From Bacteroidales bacterium (GTDB lineage Bacteria; Bacteroidota; Bacteroidia; Bacteroidales; VadinHA17), in assembly GCA_003155705.1 (NCBI GenBank), contig PMEC01000252.1, positions 1 to 5,275 on the forward strand: 5,275 nucleotides of DNA. Reading direction: 5' to 3'. The notes beneath the pieces were generated by a model, which searched no databases, had not been told where the DNA came from, and worked only from the letters and a program-made list of their open reading frames with translations. This document shows positions 1 to 5,275 of the stretch, piece by piece (position 1 is the stretch's first letter; every line of letters starts with the position of its first letter). The translations under genes were made by a program, and so were the position numbers.

Positions 1-1
1 A

Positions 2-3000
2 GCAGGCAATGGTTGTACTGATGTAACTTCTAATGTGGCCACTATGACTGTCAATCCGACTCCCACATTAACCGGAGCCTCTCAGGTGGCGGCTGTTTGT
101 GAAACTCATCAGGCATCTATCAATTTAACAGGATTGCTTCCAAACAGTATTTCTAAAGTGGACTACACTATCAATGGTAATACGGAATCACCGGTTACTA
201 CGGTGGCTGCTACTGGAACACAAGTGAACTTTCTATCCAGAGTCTTAACGGCAGCTGATAATGGAAAGACGATGAGTATAACGAAAATTACGACTATGAG
301 TGCAACACCAAATTGCATTCAGACCTTCGCACAAAACTTTATTCTTATCGTTAATACGGCAAATACACCTACAATAACAGGAAATTTCACTCCATGTGTT
401 AACTCTACCTATAATTATACAACTGAACCAGGAATGACAGTATATTCCTGGAACATCTCAGCAGGTGGAACTATTAACTCAGGTAACGGAACTAATACTG
501 TCAATGTGACCTGGAATACAACAGGCGGTTCCGATTGGTTAAGTGTTAACTACACTAATTCAAATGGATGTACAGCATTGTCACCTACGACTAAAACTAT
601 CACAGTACAACCATTACCGGTCCCGGCGATTACCGGCCCAGCCCCAACTCCAACTGCGGCTTGCATCAACTCTACAGGCAATATTTATACTACTGATGCT
701 GGCATGCCTTCATATACATGGAGTATTCCAACCGGAGGAACTATAACAACAGGAGGATCAGGAAATATGATTGTTGTTACATGGAATATAGCTGGTAGTC
801 AAACAGTCAGAGTGAACTATACAAATACTTATCAATGTACTGCCTCATCTCCGACAATTTTTGGCGTCACAGTAAATCCATTACCTGTTCCAACTGTTAC
901 AGGACCTGCAACACCGAGGGTTAACTCTACAGGAAATATATATTCAACAGAATCGGGAATGACAGGATATTCCTGGAACATCTCAACAGGCGGATCTATT
1001 ATTTCTGGAAACGGGACCAATAGTGTCAATGTGACCTGGAATACGACCGGCGCACAGACAATAAGCGTGAACTATACTAATGGTAATCATTGTACAGCTC
1101 TTAATTCAACAACGTATAATGTCACAGTAAATCCGTTACCGGTTGCCAGCTCCGTATCGATTACCGGAACTCCTGCGGTAGGCAGCGTTTTGACTGGCCA
1201 TTATACCTATACCGATGGTAGCACAGGTTCGGAAACCGGCAGTAGTTTCAGATGGCTCAGGAACGGAACGGTACCAATCTCCTTGGCAACAAGTATAACC
1301 TATACACCTACCACTTCTGATGTGGATCAAACTCTTACGTTTGAGGTAACACCGAAATCATCAGTCGGACCTCCTAATTTCGGGGCTCCAGTCCAGAGTC
1401 CTGCAACGCTGTCTATTGAGAATCTTATTGGTTTCCCTGTTGCTGACCAGGTTTGTATCGAAGGCATCAGGGCTGCCGGAAATACTTTAAAAGGTAAATA
1501 CCTGTATATTTATGCCTATAAAAGTGAGGGTATTTCAACGTTCCAATGGTATCTGAATAATGTTCCCATATCTGGCGCCACAGGATTACAGTACACCCTT
1601 ACACCATCAGATATTACCAATGGCCAGAGTGGCCAGGAAATAACTTTTGAGGTAACTCCTGTATCATCTAATCATAATCCCAGGACAGGGATCCCGGTGA
1701 AAAGTAATTATCTTGCCAGAATTAAGTTAACTCAACTCAGTTATAGTCTTGCTGACCCGACATTTCCATTAGTTGCAAATGTTTCAAATGGCATATTCTC
1801 AGGAAAGGGAGTCAGCGATGGACGCTTTTCTCCTGCTGTTGCAGACACCGTCGGCAGCCCTCATAATGTCAATTATCTGCTAAATATAGTGAACAGTTCC
1901 ACAACCTGTTCACAGCAGGACAACGTGAGTATAATTGTTGTAGCTATCAAAGCCTATTTTGTTGGTCTGAATGCTATTTATTGTTATGATGGACAACCCT
2001 TTACAGTTACAGCGACAAATATACCTTCAGGTTCTTCAAAATTTAGATTCTGGAATTCCAACAATAAAAGTATGGTCGATTCAGTACCTAGTTTACATAA
2101 AGTAACTATTGACCCGGGAAAAATGAGACACAATAAATCAATAGATACGCTTTTCTTTTCTTACTATATCGGTCTTTCTTATTTCCCGATATCTCAGGCC
2201 TACCAGATCGACTCAGTTGGAGTTGCATCAATCAACAACCTGCATCCCCACGATGTATTCTGTAATAATGATGCGGCGCGTGTATTATTTCCCTCGCTTA
2301 CCGGTGCCGGCGGAGTTGGAGTATTTAAAGGACCTGTTACGGATTCTATCTTTAAGCCTTCTATGGCCGTCGGGGATACAGCAGTAATCTATACTTACAC
2401 CCATACAAATTCTGCACATTGTGCAAGTACTGTGAAGGTTCCTATCAGGATTAATCCGGCGCCACTTACAGATTTTATACCTCTGGCTGTGTGTGTTGCG
2501 TCCAGCGCTGATACGACCAAATTCCTTAATAAAACGACCTCTTCGGACCCTGTTGTAACATGGCAATGGCAGTTTTACGATGGAGGCGGTTCAAGTATAA
2601 GCGGACTAAAGAACCCGGGCTACCTTTATAAAAACGGAGGAAGTAACGATGTAATACTTACTGCAATAACAAACAAAAATTGTTCTGCACAAAAGGATTT
2701 ATTAGTCAACATTGGATTTAAACCGGTTACCAACTTTTACTGGACAAATGAATGTTATCACCCGAATGATTCCATCTTGTTTTTCGATGCAACTTCTTCA
2801 AAAAATGCTACGATTTTATCAAGGACCTGGAAATTCGGGACTTCCTCCACAGATACAATAGGTGGGTCTTTGGATACTAAGAAAAATGTAAAACATCTAA
2901 AGCCGCCAAGTGGATATCTGAATGTTAAGTATATTGTAAGAACAGGTTTTAGCAATTGTAATGATTCTATTTCCAAGTCGATCTATATAAGACCGACAAT

Positions 3001-4546
3001 CTCTCTTACAGCAACCGATTATTTCCAGAATTTTGAAAGCGGTCAGGGAGGTTGGGTCATAGACTATAACCAGGCAAATATCTGGACATTCGGAAAACCC
3101 AACAGAAAAGTTATAAATACGGCAGCATCTGGTGTTAATGCCTGGTTTACAAGCTATGATACAACAAAACAAACTGTTGATACTTCTACTGTCATCAGTC
3201 CTTGTTTTGATTTCAGTACCATTCAACGTCCTATGATCAGCATGAAACTTTTCAAACGGTTCGACGATAACAGGGATGGAGCGGTTCTTCAATATAGAAT
3301 TAAAGACTCCACATGGATAAATGTCGGGTCGCTCAGTGATGGGATCAACTGGTACAATTCCAGCCTTATTAAAGGGAAACCGGGTGGAAACCAGATGGTA
3401 GGATGGACATCCGTATCACAGGATATAGCCTGGGGCCAATCTTCACATACTCTTGATGCCCTGAGTGGTAAAAAGGATGTCAAATTCAGGATCGCTTACG
3501 GTTCAGATGGAACAGGCGTAGCGAATGAGGGAATTGCATTTGATGATATAAGGATCGGACAGCGGACCAGGAAAGTTCTGCTTGAACATTTTACAAATCT
3601 GTCGTCAAAACTGAGTAGCAGTTCCAATACAACTGTTACGGGTCTTGCAACAAGGAATAAAGCAGATGTTATTAATATTCAATATCATACGAATTTCCCG
3701 GGAACTGATGCTTATTATAACGATAATCCGGGAGATGCAAGTGCCAGATTCGTTTTCTATGGTTTGTCCAAGGCGCCTTATTCATTTATTGATGGAGGAA
3801 CCGGCATTAATTATGCAAATGTTTATGACTATGTTACTACTCCTATTGATACCAATGACCTTGCAAGGCGAAGCATGGTAAATCCATTATTTGCTATTAC
3901 AATTAATTCTTCTGTATCAGGTGGTATAATCACTATAAATGGACAAATAAAAGCTCTTCAGGCAATAAATGCACAAAATGTCACTTTATTTGTTGCTGTG
4001 ACTGAAAAGAAAAACACCAGTCAGACCGGAGCTTTGGGAGAGAAAATATTCTATAATGTGTTCAGGAAATTTATTCCTGATGCCGCCGGGATAAGTCTGC
4101 AAAAGGTCTGGGCAACAAATGATACGTACACTCTTACTGATAAGACCTGGCCAATTGCTAAGATTGCGAGTTCCTCGGATATAGAAGTAATCGCATTTAT
4201 TCAGAATAATATAACCAAGGAGATCTATCAGGCTCAGTCGAATTTGCAACTTAACATAACTGTCGGTCTCGATAATTTACCCGCGAATAAAGGTAAAGGA
4301 TTCTCACTTTATCCAAACCCTGCTTCGGACAAACTGACAATTGCGTTTGAGAATAAGTTGGAGGCCGAAACCGAAGTAATTATTTACGATTTTAAGGGAA
4401 CGGTCATTCAAACGTACAAAACAGGTTCTGGAGAATCAGAGTTCACAATCAATGGCCTTGGACTTAAAAATGGTATATATCTGGTCAGAATAAAGTCGGG
4501 AGGACTGGATTGGGGATTTAAAAAGTTAATTATTTCAAAGATTTAA
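2..4546 (+). CDS. Giant multidomain T9SS-secreted surface protein (Ig/PKD repeats, MAM-like, Omp28-like, sorting domain), 5' partial
   Basis: The frame is open to the window edge and ends at TAA 4544-4546. A GTG at 35 is not accepted as the start: the 11 codons before it encode a repeat tail (NGC..., then MTVNP) matching the ends of later repeats (NGCTAL, TVNPLP), and no signal peptide follows. Residues here are numbered from that GTG. Order seen: Ig-like domain (about 6-110), three tandem Ig/PKD-like repeats (111-371), two AIR9-like domains (372-565), mixed Ig/PKD-like region (566-809), two PKD-like domains (810-989), MAM-like jelly roll (997-1175), thioredoxin-fold Omp28-like domain (1179-1407), type A sorting domain (1423-1503). 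Proteins of this build are exported across the outer membrane by the type IX system and then anchored or released. No hydrolase catalytic domain is visible, so adhesion, matrix or ligand binding is an inference. The sorting domain makes the secretion route confident; the biological role is unknown. A terminator follows the stop closely. Confidence 0.93.
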   Translation, partial: AGNGCTDVTSNVATMTVNPTPTLTGASQVAAVCETHQASINLTGLLPNSISKVDYTINGNTESPVTTVAATGTQVNFLSRVLTAADNGKTMSITKITTMSATPNCIQTFAQNFILIVNTANTPTITGNFTPCVNSTYNYTTEPGMTVYSWNISAGGTINSGNGTNTVNVTWNTTGGSDWLSVNYTNSNGCTALSPTTKTITVQPLPVPAITGPAPTPTAACINSTGNIYTTDAGMPSYTWSIPTGGTITTGGSGNMIVVTWNIAGSQTVRVNYTNTYQCTASSPTIFGVTVNPLPVPTVTGPATPRVNSTGNIYSTESGMTGYSWNISTGGSIISGNGTNSVNVTWNTTGAQTISVNYTNGNHCTALNSTTYNVTVNPLPVASSVSITGTPAVGSVLTGHYTYTDGSTGSETGSSFRWLRNGTVPISLATSITYTPTTSDVDQTLTFEVTPKSSVGPPNFGAPVQSPATLSIENLIGFPVADQVCIEGIRAAGNTLKGKYLYIYAYKSEGISTFQWYLNNVPISGATGLQYTLTPSDITNGQSGQEITFEVTPVSSNHNPRTGIPVKSNYLARIKLTQLSYSLADPTFPLVANVSNGIFSGKGVSDGRFSPAVADTVGSPHNVNYLLNIVNSSTTCSQQDNVSIIVVAIKAYFVGLNAIYCYDGQPFTVTATNIPSGSSKFRFWNSNNKSMVDSVPSLHKVTIDPGKMRHNKSIDTLFFSYYIGLSYFPISQAYQIDSVGVASINNLHPHDVFCNNDAARVLFPSLTGAGGVGVFKGPVTDSIFKPSMAVGDTAVIYTYTHTNSAHCASTVKVPIRINPAPLTDFIPLAVCVASSADTTKFLNKTTSSDPVVTWQWQFYDGGGSSISGLKNPGYLYKNGGSNDVILTAITNKNCSAQKDLLVNIGFKPVTNFYWTNECYHPNDSILFFDATSSKNATILSRTWKFGTSSTDTIGGSLDTKKNVKHLKPPSGYLNVKYIVRTGFSNCNDSISKSIYIRPTISLTATDYFQNFESGQGGWVIDYNQANIWTFGKPNRKVINTAASGVNAWFTSYDTTKQTVDTSTVISPCFDFSTIQRPMISMKLFKRFDDNRDGAVLQYRIKDSTWINVGSLSDGINWYNSSLIKGKPGGNQMVGWTSVSQDIAWGQSSHTLDALSGKKDVKFRIAYGSDGTGVANEGIAFDDIRIGQRTRKVLLEHFTNLSSKLSSSSNTTVTGLATRNKADVINIQYHTNFPGTDAYYNDNPGDASARFVFYGLSKAPYSFIDGGTGINYANVYDYVTTPIDTNDLARRSMVNPLFAITINSSVSGGIITINGQIKALQAINAQNVTLFVAVTEKKNTSQTGALGEKIFYNVFRKFIPDAAGISLQKVWATNDTYTLTDKTWPIAKIASSSDIEVIAFIQNNITKEIYQAQSNLQLNITVGLDNLPANKGKGFSLYPNPASDKLTIAFENKLEAETEVIIYDFKGTVIQTYKTGSGESEFTINGLGLKNGIYLVRIKSGGLDWGFKKLIISKI
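50..364 (+). other. N-terminal Ig-like domain of the giant protein
   Basis: About 105 residues, with a Cys near each end (AVCETH and PNCIQ). The pattern in between (INLTGLLPNS, VDYTINGN, then LTAADNGKTMSITKI) resembles Ig-like modules repeated in large Bacteroidota surface proteins. It is different in sequence from the three repeats that follow. The two cysteines could form a disulfide; this is inferred from their placement only. The exact family is not identified. Confidence 0.6.
365..1147 (+). repeat. Three tandem 85-89 residue Ig/PKD-like repeats
   Basis: The units are 365-625 (87 aa), 626-892 (89 aa) and 893-1147 (85 aa). Each follows the same pattern: ITG or VTG at the start, (C/R)(V/I)NST, Y.T..GM..Y.W.I..GG.I, a V.VTWN strand, V.VNYTN..(G/Q/H)CTA, then TV(N/Q)PLPV as the linker. 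Units 1 and 3 are the closest at DNA level: 19 identical bases (442-460 and 967-985) and 21 identical bases (499-519 and 1024-1044), with about 68 of 78 positions matching over 442-519 versus 967-1044. The repeats probably form a stalk or spacer of beta-sandwich domains. Confidence 0.9.
1148..1729 (+). other. Two AIR9-like Ig domains
   Basis: Two consecutive modules (1148-1423 and 1424-1729; residues 372-463 and 464-565) share one plan: a G..L.G.Y.Y strand, a SF.W or TFQWY strand, a central YT.T.SD turn, and a (L/I)TFEVTP strand near the end. This resembles the AIR9/A9-type Ig repeat found in bacterial surface proteins, recognised from memory of the pattern. The second copy has an insert after the SD turn (TNGQSGQE). 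They are quite different from the repeats before them, which suggests module shuffling rather than a continuation of the same array. Confidence 0.6.
1730..2458 (+). other. Central Ig/PKD-like region, three probable domains
   Basis: Residues 566-637 and about 733-808 each carry a (F..G)xV..xxF.P..A..G..... (V/I).Y pattern followed by a Cys and a final hydrophobic strand. This is a pattern common in Cytophaga-type surface proteins (for example GVFKGPVTDSIFKP then VIYTYTHTN). Residues 637-732 between them are beta-rich (FTVTATNIPSG, FRFWNSNN, KVTIDPGK, LFFSYYIG) and less clear. Boundaries are approximate. No catalytic motif is visible. Confidence 0.5.
2462..3001 (+). other. Two PKD-like domains
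   Basis: The first (2462-2716, residues 810-894) shows the PKD pattern: an entry strand with Cys, FLNKT, then V.TWQWQFYDGG, a P.Y.Y turn and VILTAITNKNCS. The second (2720-3001, residues 896-989) has VTNFYWTNECY, ILFFDATSS, SRTWKFGTS and YIVRTGFSNCNDS. Each holds an early and a late Cys. PKD domains usually serve as spacers or in protein and polysaccharide binding. The second lacks the usual GDG-type turn and is divergent. Confidence 0.65.
3023..3559 (+). other. MAM-like jelly-roll domain
   Basis: About 179 residues (997-1175). Marks seen in order are NFESGQGGW, then W.FG.P, a SG.NAWFT segment, VISPCFDFS, MISMKLFKRFDDNRDGAVLQY, a NWYN segment, VKFRIAYGSDG and the closing GIAFDDIRIG. This FESG...GIAFDD plan is typical of the concanavalin/MAM-like beta sandwich placed before the C-terminal part of secreted Bacteroidota proteins, where it is thought to bind ligands or other proteins. 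The Cys in SPCFDFS is the last cysteine of the whole protein. Confidence 0.7.
3569..4255 (+). other. Omp28-like thioredoxin-fold domain lacking the CxxC
   Basis: About 229 residues (1179-1407). It opens with KVLLEHFTN, continues with a VINIQYHTNFPGTDAYYN strand and loop, and has YGLSKAPYSFIDGG, where the Pro (residue 1248) is the likely cis-proline of the thioredoxin fold. It ends with VIAFIQNNITKEIYQAQ. Related Omp28-type proteins have a CxxC directly after EHFTN; here that position reads LSSKLSSSS, so the cysteines align with Ser 1191 and Ser 1194. A redox role is therefore unlikely and a structural or binding role more likely. The family assignment comes from remembered motifs. Confidence 0.6.
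4301..4543 (+). other. T9SS type A C-terminal sorting domain
   Basis: The last 81 residues (1423-1503) have the classic plan: FSLYPNPASDKLTI, a V.IYDFKGTVIQ strand pair, a Gly/Ser-rich turn, INGLGLKNGIYLVRI, and a basic, hydrophobic end (KKLIISKI). This domain directs cargo through the type IX outer-membrane translocon, where it is normally removed or swapped for an A-LPS anchor. It immediately precedes the stop codon, as expected. Confidence 0.96.
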
Positions 4547-4569
4547 TTTTACTGGATTGTTTAAATGAT

Positions 4570-4603
4570 AAAGGGCCGTTGCAATATGTCAACGGCCTTT
4601 TTT
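4570..4603 (+). terminator. Intrinsic terminator of the giant gene
   Basis: An 8-bp perfect stem, GGCCGTTG (4574-4581) with CAACGGCC (4590-4597), encloses an 8-base loop. It extends by one G-T pair and three A-T pairs to a 12-bp stem and runs into six T residues (4598-4603). It begins 23 bases after the stop codon. The flanking A run and T run could also allow some termination from the opposite strand. It should uncouple the giant gene from gpmI. Confidence 0.93.
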
Positions 4604-4646
4604 GTTTCCGGAAAATAATTTATCTCCCGGGTATTCTAAAAATAGC

Positions 4647-4654
4647 TACTTTTG
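4647..4654 (+). promoter_or_regulatory. Candidate Bacteroidota -7 element for gpmI
   Basis: TACTTTTG fits the TAnnTTTG consensus of the Bacteroidota primary sigma factor exactly. It lies after the terminator and 70 bases before the gpmI start codon. A TTG-type -33 element is not visible at the usual 19-21 base spacing, so support is a single box in an AT-rich stretch. Confidence 0.4.
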
Positions 4655-4661
4655 CTTTTTA

Positions 4662-4696
4662 TTTGTTGATACCCTGAACAAGGGTACTTTATTTTG
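4662..4696 (+). promoter_or_regulatory. Alternative gpmI promoter candidate
   Basis: TTTGTTG (4662-4668) could serve as a -33 element, and TATTTTG (4690-4696) is one base short of TAnnTTTG. The 21-base gap between TTG and TA is within the usual range. If this is the real promoter, the 4670-4686 hairpin lies in the spacer between the two boxes. It competes with the 4647-4654 element and neither is proven. Confidence 0.25.
4670..4686. repeat. Small perfect inverted repeat upstream of gpmI
   Basis: TACCCT and AGGGTA form a 6-bp perfect dyad around a 5-base loop (GAACA). It ends 38 bases before the gpmI start codon. It could be an operator or a leader hairpin in the gpmI transcript. It is not followed by a clean T run, so it is a poor terminator. 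A dyad this short can occur by chance in a 178-base gap. Confidence 0.4.
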
Positions 4697-4724
4697 TGTT
4701 TGTTCTTTTGTAATTACTTCAAAA

Positions 4725-5275
4725 ATGAAAAATAGAAAAGCGCTTTTAATGATACTCGACGGGTGGGGAATAGGAGATGGATCAAAAGCAGATGTTATCA
4801 GCCGTGTCCCGACACCTAACCTCGATTATTATAAAAAAAACTACCCTCATTCGAAACTGCGTGCTTCAGGTGAAGACGTCGGGTTGCCCGATGGGCAGAT
4901 GGGAAATTCTGAAGTCGGACATCTGAATATTGGCGCCGGAAGAGTCATTTACCAGGATCTTGTCAAAATTAATAAGGAATGCAAAACTGGAGAAATAAAG
5001 AAGAATAAAGTACTTACGGATGCATTCTCCTATGCCAGAGATAACAGGAAACAGGTTCATTTCCTGGGATTGATGTCTGATGGTGGAGTCCATTCACTCG
5101 ATAAACACCTTTATACACTTTGCGATATGACATTGGAGTATGGACTTAAAGATGTCTTTATTCATGGTTTCGGAGATGGCCGTGACACTGATCCCAGGAG
5201 CGGGCTGGGCTATATGCGGAACCTGGTGAATCATTTGAAAAATTCAAACGGTAAAGTAGCATCCTTTGTTGGCAG
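4725..5275 (+). CDS. gpmI: 2,3-bisphosphoglycerate-independent phosphoglycerate mutase, 3' partial
   Basis: This enzyme interconverts 3-phosphoglycerate and 2-phosphoglycerate in the cytoplasm, in glycolysis and gluconeogenesis, using two Mn2+ ions and a phosphoserine intermediate. The first 183 codons are present of a usual length near 510. Residue numbers match the well-studied Bacillus enzyme: Asp12 in LMILDGWG (metal ligand), Ser62 in [10 protein letters not shown] (the phosphorylated serine), His123 in SDGGVHS, and Arg153-Asp154 in [10 protein letters not shown] (substrate binding). The later substrate arginines and remaining metal ligands lie beyond the window. The ATG at 4725 is chosen because it sets this numbering and because the next Met (residue 9) would cut into the first strand. 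There is no Shine-Dalgarno sequence; the leader just before the start is A-rich (CTTCAAAAATG), normal for Bacteroidota. No frameshift or missing key residue is seen. It likely has its own promoter, since a terminator lies upstream. Confidence 0.98.
   Translation, partial: MKNRKALLMILDGWGIGDGSKADVISRVPTPNLDYYKKNYPHSKLRASGEDVGLPDGQMGNSEVGHLNIGAGRVIYQDLVKINKECKTGEIKKNKVLTDAFSYARDNRKQVHFLGLMSDGGVHSLDKHLYTLCDMTLEYGLKDVFIHGFGDGRDTDPRSGLGYMRNLVNHLKNSNGKVASFVG

Noticed and set aside
35..37. GTG as the start codon of the giant gene
   Set aside because: The frame is open upstream to the window edge, the preceding codons encode a repeat tail like those later in the protein, and no signal peptide follows, which a T9SS cargo requires.
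543..746. Plus-strand 67-codon open frame inside the repeats
   Set aside because: It overlaps the repeat array in another frame, with low-complexity translation and no family resemblance.
365..1147. Mobile element or CRISPR-like repeat array
   Set aside because: The repeats keep the reading frame, have protein-domain length and encode similar beta-sandwich units; there are no spacers, terminal inverted repeats or transposase.
2897..3292. 131-codon open frame on the minus strand
   Set aside because: It lies wholly inside the giant gene, whose frame shows continuous recognisable domains there. Its translation has no recognisable domain and it has no separate promoter context.
4670..4700. Second terminator in the intergenic region
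   Set aside because: The 6-bp stem is followed by CTTTATTTTG rather than an unbroken T run, and a far stronger terminator lies at 4570-4603.
4866..5093. Minus-strand open frame across gpmI
   Set aside because: The plus strand there encodes the GNSEVGH and DGGVHS motifs of the mutase, so this is a shadow.

Overview
The window looks like a chromosomal segment from a member of the Bacteroidota. Three things point there: a type IX secretion (T9SS) type A C-terminal sorting domain, a very long surface protein made of Ig-like and PKD-like repeats, and a glycolytic gene with no Shine-Dalgarno sequence but an A-rich leader and a Bacteroidota-style -7 promoter element. The genus cannot be named from the sequence alone.

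Layout. Bases 2-4546 (plus strand) are the 3' part of one giant gene for a modular secreted or surface-anchored protein. Its start and signal peptide lie upstream of the window. Reading toward the C-terminus it holds: the tail of one repeat; an Ig-like domain; three tandem ~87-residue Ig/PKD-like repeats; two AIR9-like Ig domains; a stretch of further Ig/PKD-like domains; two PKD-like domains; a MAM-like jelly-roll domain; an Omp28-like thioredoxin-fold domain with the CxxC changed to SxxS; and the T9SS sorting domain. Bases 4547-4724 are intergenic. They hold a strong intrinsic terminator, two candidate promoter elements and a small perfect hairpin. Bases 4725-5275 are the first 183 codons of gpmI, the cofactor-independent phosphoglycerate mutase of glycolysis and gluconeogenesis, cut by the window end.

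The two genes are co-oriented but separated by a terminator, so they are probably transcribed independently and are functionally unrelated. One is an export-system cargo, probably structural, adhesive or substrate-binding. The other is a housekeeping enzyme.

No RNA gene, mobile element, CRISPR array or clearly new system is visible. The points most worth a second look are all in the giant protein: the apparent loss of both redox cysteines in the thioredoxin-like domain, the confinement of all 12 Bacteroidota-type O-glycosylation motifs to the central third, and the recent-looking duplication among the N-terminal repeats.
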